DNA of 6,155 bases from Bacteroidota bacterium (GCA_021812865.1 JAKAMP010000190.1:1-6155); one strand, 5' to 3'; shown: positions 1 to 5,741, numbered from the stretch's first letter. Made by a program: numbers and translations. Notes: generated by a model not told the origin, from the sequence alone.

Positions 1-1233
1 CGGGGAACCTCATACGGACAAATGATTAACTTTACCACCCAGAGCCAGCTCCCCAGCGTGAGCACCTCTGGTGTGCAAAGCATTCGGACCGACTCGGCAA
101 CAGTACGTGGCAACGTGAGCTCCGACGGAGGCTCAACGGTTACAGAACGGGGTATATACTGGGGCGCCAGTCCATCGCCTGAAACCAGCGGCGTTAAAAT
201 GGCCTTAGGCAATGGAACAGGCAGCTTCCTGGGCTTGCTTGCCGGACTTACTCCCGGAACCATATACTATGTAAAGGCCTATGCCATCAACGCATTGGGA
301 ACATCGTTTGGAGGAGAAATGAGCTTCCTTACCCTGGGAAAAGCGCCCACGGTGCGGAATATACCACTCACTGCGCTCACATCAACCAGCGTAATTCTAC
401 ATGCCGTAACCAATGCCAATGAACTGAGCACCACGGTGAGCATCGAGTACGGCACAACTACTTTATACGGCAGCACAGCGGATGCCGGTAATAATCCTGC
501 CACGAAAACCGCCGATACCATGAACTTCAGCCTAAGCGGACTATCGCCGAACGCCCTATACTACTACCGTGTAAAAGCAGTGAACGCGCTGGGAACAGCC
601 TACAGCAACGATACCCTGTTCCGCACGGTGCTTACCGGAGAAACCGGGACCGTAACCGATATCGACAACAACACCTATCATACGATTGGCATAGGTTACC
701 AGGTATGGATGACCGAAAACCTGCGCGTTACCCGGTACAGAAATGGCATCGCTATACAAAAAGTTGCAGCCGACACCTCCTGGGCCAAATTGGGTACACC
801 CGCCTACTGCTGGTACAACAACGACTCTGCCAGTTTCAGAAATGGTTATGGCGCTTTGTACAACTGGACTGCCGTTAGCGCCGACAGCCTTTGCCCCGAC
901 GGATGGCATGTACCCACCAACGACGAGGTAACCCAGCTGGTCAATTATGTTGGCGGTGCAGGCTCAGGCGGCGGCGCTTTGAAGGCTACAACAGTATGGA
1001 ATTCCCCAAATACCGGGGCAACCGACTCATACGGATTTGCAGGCCTTCCGGGAGGAATACGATACGACAATGGCGCCTTCGACCTCTGGAAGGTTCAGGC
1101 CTATTGGTGGACCCGGTCCGATTACAGTACCCTCACTTCTACAGGATTTTACCTGATTTACAATTACCCCAACGCCTTCCAGGGTAACCTAAATAAAAAG
1201 TACGGCATGTCGGTGCGATGCATGAAGAACTAG
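1..1233 (+). CDS. Secreted Fn3-repeat protein with C-terminal FISUMP domain (5' partial)
   Basis: The reading frame is open from base 1 (R-G-T-S-Y-G-Q before the Met at 22), so that Met is internal and the real start lies upstream. Numbering from Met22: an Fn3-like domain spans about 11-104 and a second about 109-202. Each ends in a repeated GTxY/F...FxT strand (GTSFGGEMSFLT; GTAYSNDTLFRT). The residues before and just after Met22 (GTSYGQMINFTT) are the end of a further upstream copy. Residues about 209-403 form a FISUMP domain (Fibrobacter succinogenes major paralogous domain), recognised by YQVWMTENLRV, the hallmark CPDGWHVPT (291-299), GGIRYDNGAF, YWWTRSDY and the terminal GMSVRCMKN. Cysteines are C263, C291 and C400. 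Such proteins are normally exported surface or extracellular proteins; the binding partner is unknown. No type IX sorting domain follows the FISUMP domain. An adhesin or carbohydrate-binding role is inference. Confidence 0.9.
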   Translation, partial: RGTSYGQMINFTTQSQLPSVSTSGVQSIRTDSATVRGNVSSDGGSTVTERGIYWGASPSPETSGVKMALGNGTGSFLGLLAGLTPGTIYYVKAYAINALGTSFGGEMSFLTLGKAPTVRNIPLTALTSTSVILHAVTNANELSTTVSIEYGTTTLYGSTADAGNNPATKTADTMNFSLSGLSPNALYYYRVKAVNALGTAYSNDTLFRTVLTGETGTVTDIDNNTYHTIGIGYQVWMTENLRVTRYRNGIAIQKVAADTSWAKLGTPAYCWYNNDSASFRNGYGALYNWTAVSADSLCPDGWHVPTNDEVTQLVNYVGGAGSGGGALKATTVWNSPNTGATDSYGFAGLPGGIRYDNGAFDLWKVQAYWWTRSDYSTLTSTGFYLIYNYPNAFQGNLNKKYGMSVRCMKN

Positions 1234-1263
1234 AGCCTGAATTCCCGTTATAGAATCTGGTAA

Positions 1264-1289
1264 AGAGCCAACGGTCAAAAGCCAATAGC
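1264..1289. repeat. GCCAAnn heptad repeat, copy 1
   Basis: After a short AGA lead the sequence reads GCCAACG, GTCAAAA, GCCAATA, GC, a 7-base period of GCCAAnn. By eye it matches copy 2 (1438-1463) at 22 of 26 positions. It starts about 30 bases after the FISUMP stop codon. It is a short dispersed intergenic repeat rather than a hairpin, because all units point the same way. Confidence 0.65.
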
Positions 1290-1410
1290 ATGGAAAAGGT
1301 ACGTCAATTGATGAATGCAATTTGAACCTAAACCTTAAACGCGAATCAAAAGTTATATCATGTCATTCGATGGCCATTCAGCAGCCAGGAAATATACACT
1401 CATTGTTCTG

Positions 1411-1463
1411 AATCTTCAGCATTGAAAAATCAAGCAAACAGCCAATGGCCAAAAGCCAACAGC
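1411..1463. repeat. GCCAAnn heptad repeat, copy 2, with conserved left flank
   Basis: The core at 1438-1463 reads ACA then GCCAATG, GCCAAAA, GCCAACA, GC. Its left flank (AATCTTCAGCATTGAAAAAT, 1411-1430) is also similar to the flank of the copy at 5131-5183. Across the full 53 bases the two match at about 42 positions without gaps. Similarity extending beyond the heptads argues for a dispersed repeat element rather than chance low complexity. Confidence 0.7.
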
Positions 1464-1610
1464 TTCTAAATCTTTTCACCCATGAATACTTCAAGCCTCA
1501 AACCCGAAACAATCTCTACATCTGGATTCCATTTTAACAAAAATTTTTTACCATCTCCCTGACTCCTAACCTTTTCATGCTAATCCATCCAACTCTCTTC
1601 TCCCCTGCTA

Positions 1611-1641
1611 TTTCATGTTTCACGAACTTTTCATATCTTTA
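1611..1641 (+). promoter_or_regulatory. Candidate Bacteroidota-type promoter for the TM2 gene
   Basis: TATCTTTA (1634-1641) matches the Bacteroidota -7 consensus TAnnTTTG except for the last base. TTTC (1611-1614) lies exactly 19 bases upstream where the -33 TTTG is expected, with one mismatch. Transcription would start near 1647, giving a leader of about 20 bases. No Shine-Dalgarno sequence precedes the ATG, as is usual in this phylum. Both boxes are imperfect, so the call is tentative. Confidence 0.4.
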
Positions 1642-1665
1642 TCCATCACCTATTAATTACACGCT

Positions 1666-2082
1666 ATGAAAAAAATCATCACTTTTGTGTTTGTGGCTGC
1701 GCTGGCCATATTCAGCGCAGTCAACATTCAGGCTAACAGTTATGTGGCCAATGATCAGCAAATTGACCAGATGCTCAATGCTGCTCCTGAAATGACTGTG
1801 AATGCCTTTGCCGCTCTCCCCCTTTCCAATGAAACCTCCTTCTCCCAGGCCGGAAGCAGTAAAGATGCAGTCGTTGCCATCCTTCTCGATTTCTTCCTCG
1901 GCGGTCTCGGAATCCACAGGTTCTACCTGGGCACAGTACCTCTCACGGGTATCGGCTATATCCTTACCTGCGGCGGTATTTTCGGCATCGTTCCCCTCGT
2001 TGACTTCGTTGTGCTGATCATCAATTACAACGACATTTCCCCGTATGTGAACAATCCCAAGTTCTTTATGTGGGCCAAGTAA
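1666..2082 (+). CDS. TM2-domain protein with signal peptide
   Basis: This encodes 138 residues. Residues 1-23 form a signal peptide (MKK, hydrophobic core, possible cleavage after IQA). A polar linker follows to about 65. A TM2 domain occupies about 65-121: a first membrane segment from about 68, the signature GGLGIHRFYLG at 79-89, and a second hydrophobic segment (about 93-119) containing D113. TM2 domains are two-helix hairpins with a short conserved turn; their biochemical function is not established in bacteria. With a signal peptide the polar linker should lie in the periplasm, if the N-terminus is cleaved rather than retained as a third helix. It has its own candidate promoter and a strong downstream hairpin, so it is probably transcribed alone. 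The start is supported by the signal peptide. The function is unknown. Confidence 0.88.
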   Translation: MKKIITFVFVAALAIFSAVNIQANSYVANDQQIDQMLNAAPEMTVNAFAALPLSNETSFSQAGSSKDAVVAILLDFFLGGLGIHRFYLGTVPLTGIGYILTCGGIFGIVPLVDFVVLIINYNDISPYVNNPKFFMWAK

Positions 2083-2110
2083 ATACACGGTTCTATCAAA
2101 AATCCAGGAA

Positions 2111-2157
2111 AAGAATTAAGTATCGGAGCCTGTCTCTGGTACTTAATTCTTATTTTG
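2111..2157 (+). terminator. Long hairpin, probable intrinsic terminator after the TM2 gene
   Basis: AAGAATTAAGTA (2111-2122) is perfectly complementary in reverse to TACTTAATTCTT (2140-2151). The stem continues inward through T-G, C-G, G-T, G-C, A-T and G-C pairs (2123-2128 with 2134-2139), giving an 18-pair stem with a five-base loop CCTGT. It lies 28 bases after the TM2 stop and is followed by ATTTTG, a short T-rich run. The A-rich left side and T-rich right side could make it work in both directions. The 3' edge overlaps TATTTTG, a near-match to a -7 element for the next gene. Confidence 0.7.
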
Positions 2158-2176
2158 TAACCAACCGGTCATAAAC

Positions 2177-2887
2177 ATGTTCAAAACCATTGCCTTCCTC
2201 ATAGCCTGCTTCAGTTGCATGCTCCCTGTCAACCTCTTTTCCCAGGAAACCAGCCGTGTAAGCCTGAACCAGGAAACGCAGGTACTCCGCAAAGGCGCTA
2301 AAAGCATCTTCCGCTGCGAGATATTTTATGACCAGGAAAAAGATGTCATCATTACCCATTATTACTACCCCACAGAATTCATCAAGATGTCGAACCGGCT
2401 TGGGGAACTGAAAATTTATTTTCCGAAGGAGAACGCCGTGAGTATTCAGCAGGACCCTACCTTCTCTTCGACCAACGAAACGGTATATTATTTTGTGAAC
2501 AACAAGATGATGGACCTCGGACTGTCAAAAGAAGGTTTCAGGCTTCTTAAAACCACCCACGAAGAAGATCTGATCGTTACCACCTGGCAGGCCCCACCCA
2601 GCCTGAAAGGTATTAAAGAGATCAAAATCGTTTACAGGGAGGCTGTCCCTATTTATGCCGAATATATAAGCACTTCAGGTGCGGTTATCAAAAAATTGTA
2701 TTACAGCCAGTACCAGGATTTCAGTTCGTTCCGCCTTCCGCTGCGGATCACCGAAATCAGCTTTTCCAGCCCATCCGATTCCACCATCAGCCGATCGGTG
2801 TATTCCAATATCAGAACCTCCGGTTTCCCTGCCAGTAATTATTTCGATTTCAAGATTCCCGCCAATGCAAAGATCAAAAAGAATTAG
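2177..2887 (+). CDS. Secreted LolA-like (outer-membrane lipoprotein carrier fold) protein
   Basis: This encodes 236 residues. Residues 1-23 are a Sec signal peptide ending in LFSQ, so the mature protein is periplasmic or outer-membrane associated. The mature part looks all-beta, with alternating hydrophobic strands and no catalytic motif I recognise. The order of features resembles LolA/LolB-like or RseB-like half-barrels: a central strand block (YYFVNNKMMDLGL, about 104-116), then VPIYAEYISTSGAVIKKLYY (157-176), a proline strand (RLPLRITEISF, 186-196) and the ending FDFKIPANAKI (223-233). LolA-family proteins carry lipids or lipoproteins across the periplasm, but the fold assignment is from pattern only. 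It overlaps the next gene by 23 bases, which implies coupled translation. It is the first gene of the four-gene unit. No Shine-Dalgarno sequence is visible. Existence of the gene is secure; the family call is about 0.4. Confidence 0.8.
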   Translation: MFKTIAFLIACFSCMLPVNLFSQETSRVSLNQETQVLRKGAKSIFRCEIFYDQEKDVIITHYYYPTEFIKMSNRLGELKIYFPKENAVSIQQDPTFSSTNETVYYFVNNKMMDLGLSKEGFRLLKTTHEEDLIVTTWQAPPSLKGIKEIKIVYREAVPIYAEYISTSGAVIKKLYYSQYQDFSSFRLPLRITEISFSSPSDSTISRSVYSNIRTSGFPASNYFDFKIPANAKIKKN

Positions 2888-3320
2888 AGCACTGTTGTCC
2901 CTGCTTGCCCTCGCGCTTTGCTTAAGCACCATGGGCCAGCAGATCGATTTTCTAACCGATCTCAGGACTATTCATGATAGCCTCTCGATAAAGCCTGCCG
3001 ATCCATATAAACGCCCCTATATTTACAAGAACGAGCATTCGGTCTGGAAAAAGATCAATCCGGTAAACCTCCTGTTCGGAAGTTCCATGTATGTTTACCA
3101 GAATTTGGTTTCGAAGCACATTTCGGCAGATTGTCTCTATAATCCCAGCTGTTCGGAATTTGGAAAGGAAGCATTCAGAAATTACGGACTTTTCAAAGGC
3201 ATGCTGCTGACTGCCGACCGGCTGAACCGCTGCAACCGCATCGCAGCCACCGACCTGAAGCATTATACACCCGATCCTTTATCCAACCGATATTCCGACC
3301 CGGTTACGAAATATAAATAG
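2865..3320 (+). CDS. yidD: YidD-domain protein with N-terminal signal peptide
   Basis: This encodes 151 residues from the ATG at 2865. The open frame continues upstream of it, but that part is merely a shadow of the previous gene. Starting at 2865 gives a clean signal peptide (MQRSKRIR, then a Leu/Ala core, to about residue 25). The YidD core spans about 74-124: VYQNLVSKHISADC, then C90-LYNPS-C96-SEF, NYGLFKGM and a third cysteine in LNRC (C123). This matches the C-R-Y-x-P-T-C-S...G...KG...R...RC pattern of YidD, the factor that helps YidC/Sec insert inner-membrane proteins. Classical YidD is about 70-85 residues, has no cleavable signal peptide and continues into HPxxxGGxDPVP. Here an extra N-terminal 70 residues are present and the tail is different (HYTPDPLSNRYSDP). 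Location is therefore uncertain: membrane-anchored or periplasmic. It overlaps the upstream gene by 23 bases and the next gene begins 4 bases after its stop. Confidence 0.82.
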   Translation: MQRSKRIRALLSLLALALCLSTMGQQIDFLTDLRTIHDSLSIKPADPYKRPYIYKNEHSVWKKINPVNLLFGSSMYVYQNLVSKHISADCLYNPSCSEFGKEAFRNYGLFKGMLLTADRLNRCNRIAATDLKHYTPDPLSNRYSDPVTKYK

Positions 3321-3324
3321 GTTC

Positions 3325-4206
3325 ATGCATCGAACAGGACGGCTGCAATCCTTGATAATTCAGATCTTCTGGCTGTTGCTTCTCCTCCCTGTGCCCGGAA
3401 TCATATCTGCACAGGACAGCTGCGACCTGAAATTCATCAGCCACCTTGTGAACAGGGGCGATTACAGGGAAGCCCTGTACCTGATCGATTCATCGGATTG
3501 CCGGCATGTGAAAACCAACGATTCTCTGAACTACTTCAAAGGCTGGAGCCTGTATTCTCTTAAAGAACTCGATGCTTCCGCTCAATGCCTACTGAAAACC
3601 CATCCGGCCTCCGTCTTTTATCTCAAGTCACATTTTTTTGCAGCCTGCAATTATACCCATCTCGGAAAATTCGACGAAGCCATTCGAACGCTGGGGGAAC
3701 TGCAGTTGCACTCTGCGCAGGATTCTGCCATGCGATACTTCCAGTTGGCCGGCATATCGCTGCTGCAGAACAATTTGCCGGCCTTCCGGGAATGGATGGA
3801 TAAAACGGACAGGAACCAGTATGAGATCACCGAACCTGCCGATATCCTGCAAAAACTCTCGGGTGAAATACAAAGTCACAAAACAAAGTCTCCTGTCCTG
3901 GCCGGATTTCTTTCAGCTGTTCTTCCGGGTTCGGGAAAACTCTACGCCGGGAAAAAGGGCGAAGCCGTCTCTGCCTTTCTTTCTACAGTGGGACTGGGAC
4001 TGGTTGCCTGTGAGAATGTAAGCAGAAGAGGCTGCAAAGACGTTCAGACTATACTATTCGGAACTGCCTTCGCTGTGGCATATTCAGCAAATATATACGG
4101 CGCAGTGCTGTCTGTCAGGATCCTTGAAAGCGAATACCATGAAAATGTCAAGAATACCATTCTTTTTAACCTGCATATTCCTCTGCGCAATAGTTACGAC
4201 AGGTAA
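3325..4206 (+). CDS. Exported TPR-like protein with C-terminal PGSG membrane module (paralogue 1)
   Basis: This encodes 293 residues. A signal peptide occupies about 1-29 (basic start, long Leu-rich core, IISAQ). Four degenerate TPR-like helix pairs follow at about 34-55, 65-92, 96-126 and 133-160; the third (ACNYTHLGKFDEAIRTL) is the most TPR-like. The C-terminal third is hydrophobic: SPVLAGFLSAVLPGSGKLYAG (189-209), a helix around 212-229, and a last helix around 241-265 ending in YSANIYGAVLSV. The PGxGxxYxG motif resembles the DUF5683/TM2-like glycine turn. The likely topology is a periplasmic TPR region followed by a membrane anchor. TPRs suggest a protein-binding scaffold. The gene starts 4 bases after yidD, and its 3' end overlaps the next gene, which has the same architecture, so the pair probably arose by duplication. 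Specific function is not known. Confidence 0.85.
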   Translation: MHRTGRLQSLIIQIFWLLLLLPVPGIISAQDSCDLKFISHLVNRGDYREALYLIDSSDCRHVKTNDSLNYFKGWSLYSLKELDASAQCLLKTHPASVFYLKSHFFAACNYTHLGKFDEAIRTLGELQLHSAQDSAMRYFQLAGISLLQNNLPAFREWMDKTDRNQYEITEPADILQKLSGEIQSHKTKSPVLAGFLSAVLPGSGKLYAGKKGEAVSAFLSTVGLGLVACENVSRRGCKDVQTILFGTAFAVAYSANIYGAVLSVRILESEYHENVKNTILFNLHIPLRNSYDR

Positions 4207-5056
4207 AGGAATTGCATCGCCCGACTCAACCAGGGCCTTTTCTCTCTTTGCCAGGGGAGAATTCTTCAAGGCTTCTGTTGAATTCGAAAGGATTGCCTTT
4301 TATGAGACCAATAACCAAAGAATTGCCTGGTACCGGTACTATAAGGCCCTGTGTTATAAGGAAATGAACGAGACCAATAAGGCGCTGAATGAGCTTGAAA
4401 CCATCAATCTTTTCCCTTCACCCGACTCGGTATTTCTTAGGATAAAATATGAACAGGCCCTGTGCAATTACCTTACCGGGAACATCCCTCAGGCCTTGTG
4501 GAATTTCGACGAGATTCACATGCGTTTTCCCGATACCCTTAAAACGGTCAATATCCTTCCCCTTCAGATTCTTTGCCTGAATGCCGACCGTCAATGGAAC
4601 AGCGCCCTTGCCGGCTGGAATTATCTGCTGGATCACTCCACCCTTGCAGAGACTGATCGGTCTGCCCTCAGAAAAGAACTCACTGTTATGTACAGCAGGA
4701 AATATCTCCCCCGCTACCGGAAACCCGAAAGGGCCGAAAACTGGTCGCGTTTCATTCCTGGTTCCGGCCAGCTGTATTGCGGCTCTGTGGGCGAAGGATC
4801 GGTCAATCTGTTGATTCACCTTTCACTGCTGGGCTTTGCCGGCTGGGAATTCTATTCCCATTGCTGGGTAACAGGCTATTTTGTCGGACTGGGCCTTTTC
4901 AATAAATTCTATCATGGAGGAATGCACCGTGCCTACCTGCTGGCGATGCAAAAAAATGCCGAGCAGATCAGGCTTTTCAATGAAAAAAACAGCGCCCTGA
5001 TGATCAGGTCTCTTGGAAATAACACTTCTGAACACCTTCATAGCCAGAATCCATAA
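4139..5056 (+). CDS. Exported TPR-like protein with C-terminal PGSG membrane module (paralogue 2)
   Basis: This encodes 305 residues from ATG 4139. In-frame ATGs at 4124 and 4145 are alternatives; 4139 gives a compact signal peptide (MKMSR, hydrophobic core, GIA|S near 26). TPR-like pairs lie at about 30-56, 61-89, 97-132 and 136-165. A basic linker (YLPRYRKPERAENW) leads to FIPGSGQLYCG (205-215), a helix at about 219-237, a second at 242-256, and NKFYHGGMHRAYLLAMQKNA. The last segment lines up with YSANIYGAVLSV...HEN of the upstream protein, so the two share domain order from end to end despite low identity. The start lies inside the upstream gene, with a 68-base overlap, so translation is probably coupled. 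It is the last gene of the unit. Role unknown; a scaffold tied to the neighbouring YidD is inference. Confidence 0.83.
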   Translation: MKMSRIPFFLTCIFLCAIVTTGKGIASPDSTRAFSLFARGEFFKASVEFERIAFYETNNQRIAWYRYYKALCYKEMNETNKALNELETINLFPSPDSVFLRIKYEQALCNYLTGNIPQALWNFDEIHMRFPDTLKTVNILPLQILCLNADRQWNSALAGWNYLLDHSTLAETDRSALRKELTVMYSRKYLPRYRKPERAENWSRFIPGSGQLYCGSVGEGSVNLLIHLSLLGFAGWEFYSHCWVTGYFVGLGLFNKFYHGGMHRAYLLAMQKNAEQIRLFNEKNSALMIRSLGNNTSEHLHSQNP

Positions 5057-5067
5057 ACCCCGGGGAA

Positions 5068-5092
5068 GTGTGGCTATTCCTTAGCCAGGCAC
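5068..5092 (+). terminator. Small hairpin after the four-gene unit (weak terminator candidate)
   Basis: TGGCTA (5071-5076) and TAGCCA (5082-5087) form a perfect six-pair stem with loop TTCCT. GTG (5068-5070) could pair with CAC (5090-5092) across a two-base bulge. It sits about 12 bases after the stop of the last gene in the unit. There is no T-run after it, so intrinsic termination here is doubtful. Confidence 0.28.
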
Positions 5093-5130
5093 TGGTCATT
5101 CAATGGTCAGAATATAACAAGAACATATAA

Positions 5131-5183
5131 AATACTCATCATTGAAGAATAAGGCAAACAGCCAACTGCCAAGGGCTAAAAGC
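5131..5183. repeat. GCCAAnn heptad repeat, copy 3, with conserved left flank
   Basis: The core at 5158-5183 reads ACA then GCCAACT, GCCAAGG, GCTAAAA, GC. With its flank (from AATACTCATCATTGAAGAAT) it aligns without gaps to 1411-1463 at about 42 of 53 positions. It lies between the TPR operon and the C_GCAxxG gene, so both sizeable gene-free gaps in the window carry this repeat. Confidence 0.68.
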
Positions 5184-5247
5184 ATTCATTATTATTTATC
5201 CTGCCTCCTGATTTCTGAATGCATTCCCCATTCAGAGAAATTTTATG

Positions 5248-5255
5248 TAATTTGG
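5248..5255 (+). promoter_or_regulatory. Weak candidate -7 element for the C_GCAxxG gene
   Basis: TAATTTGG differs from TAnnTTTG at one conserved base. It lies 36 bases before the start codon, so a transcript would begin around 5262 with a 30-base leader. No TTTG/TTG box is found at the expected distance upstream, so this is only a suggestion. Confidence 0.2.
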
Positions 5256-5291
5256 TATTCCGTCTTTAGCAACCCATAACAAGCATTCAAA

Positions 5292-5741
5292 ATGACCAGA
5301 AAAGAAGAGTCCGTCAGCTATTTTCGTAACAGCTTCAATTGTGCCCAATCGGTGCTTTCCGTTTTTCATGCGGATTTCAATCTTCCCGAAGACACCGTCC
5401 TGAAAATCGCCACCGCCTTTGGAGGAGGAATGGGCCGTCAGCAGTTTACCTGTGGCGCAGTCACCGGGGCCTTGATGGCGCTGGGCCTGAAATATGGCAA
5501 AGGGAGGAATGACAGCGATGAAAAGAAGAAGGAAACCTACCGGCATACCGTTGACTTCTTCAATGAATTCAAAAAACAACATGGTTCTATCAGTTGCAGG
5601 GAACTGCTCGAGGGACTGGATATGCAAAATCCCGACGACATGAAAGAGATCAACCGAAGGGATATGTTTCGTACCCACTGCGAAAAATATGTGGGAGATG
5701 CCGTGGAGATAGCAGGGAAAATCATTGGAATAGGACAATAG
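5292..5741 (+). CDS. C_GCAxxG_C_C family protein (putative redox/metal-binding)
   Basis: This encodes 149 residues with no signal peptide, so it should be cytoplasmic. The family pattern is complete: C17 (FNCAQSV), a glycine-rich AFGGGMGR (42-49), C54-GAVTG-ALMALGL (54-66), C102 (SCRELL) and C130 (HCEKYVG). The length fits the family (about 120-160 residues). The four cysteines are spaced as in proteins named C_GCAxxG_C_C, which are proposed to bind a metal or undergo thiol redox chemistry; no reaction has been firmly assigned. Between GGGMGR and the central Cys the sequence is QQFT, whereas many members have a Met/Gly/Glu-type segment. The gene is separated by 235 bases from the upstream operon, and its stop overlaps a candidate -7 element for the following gene. 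No Shine-Dalgarno sequence is apparent. Confidence 0.9.
   Translation: MTRKEESVSYFRNSFNCAQSVLSVFHADFNLPEDTVLKIATAFGGGMGRQQFTCGAVTGALMALGLKYGKGRNDSDEKKKETYRHTVDFFNEFKKQHGSISCRELLEGLDMQNPDDMKEINRRDMFRTHCEKYVGDAVEIAGKIIGIGQ

Larger units (their letters stand above)
1234..1665. other. 432-base gene-free intergenic region
   Basis: There is no credible coding sequence here; the longest ATG-started frames are only about a dozen codons. It contains two copies of a GCCAAnn heptad repeat (1264-1289 and 1438-1463), an A5T6 tract at 1539-1549, and a G-depleted stretch from 1526 to the next gene, with only six G in 140 bases. The segment next to the gene carries repeated TTTCAT/TTTCAC words and a candidate promoter. 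I see no clear hairpin terminator behind the FISUMP gene. Confidence 0.7.

Noticed and set aside
22..24. ATG at 22 as the start of the FISUMP gene
   Set aside because: The same frame is open to base 1 and encodes the first half of a repeated Fn3 strand (GTSYGQM), so this Met is internal.
556..1187. Other-frame open stretches inside the FISUMP gene (556-909 minus, 743-931 and 891-1187 plus)
   Set aside because: Compositions are Arg/Pro/Cys-rich as expected of shadows, while the main frame has clear domains.
1264..1463. CRISPR array built on the GCCAA repeats
   Set aside because: Units are only seven bases with no spacers of even length, and no cas genes are present.
1657..2088. Minus-strand frame opposite the TM2 gene
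   Set aside because: It mirrors the whole TM2 gene, has no recognisable domain and no promoter; the + strand protein is a clear TM2 member.
2679..2864. N-terminal extension of the YidD-domain gene back to 2679
   Set aside because: It lies wholly inside the LolA-like gene in another frame, shows no domain, and would bury the clear signal peptide that starts at 2865.
4418..4819. Minus-strand frame within the second TPR gene
   Set aside because: It is a shadow of a well supported + strand gene and has no domain or signal.
5058..5065. CCCCGGGG palindrome just after the operon
   Set aside because: It has no loop, so cannot form a hairpin, and an eight-base palindrome alone is weak evidence of an operator.
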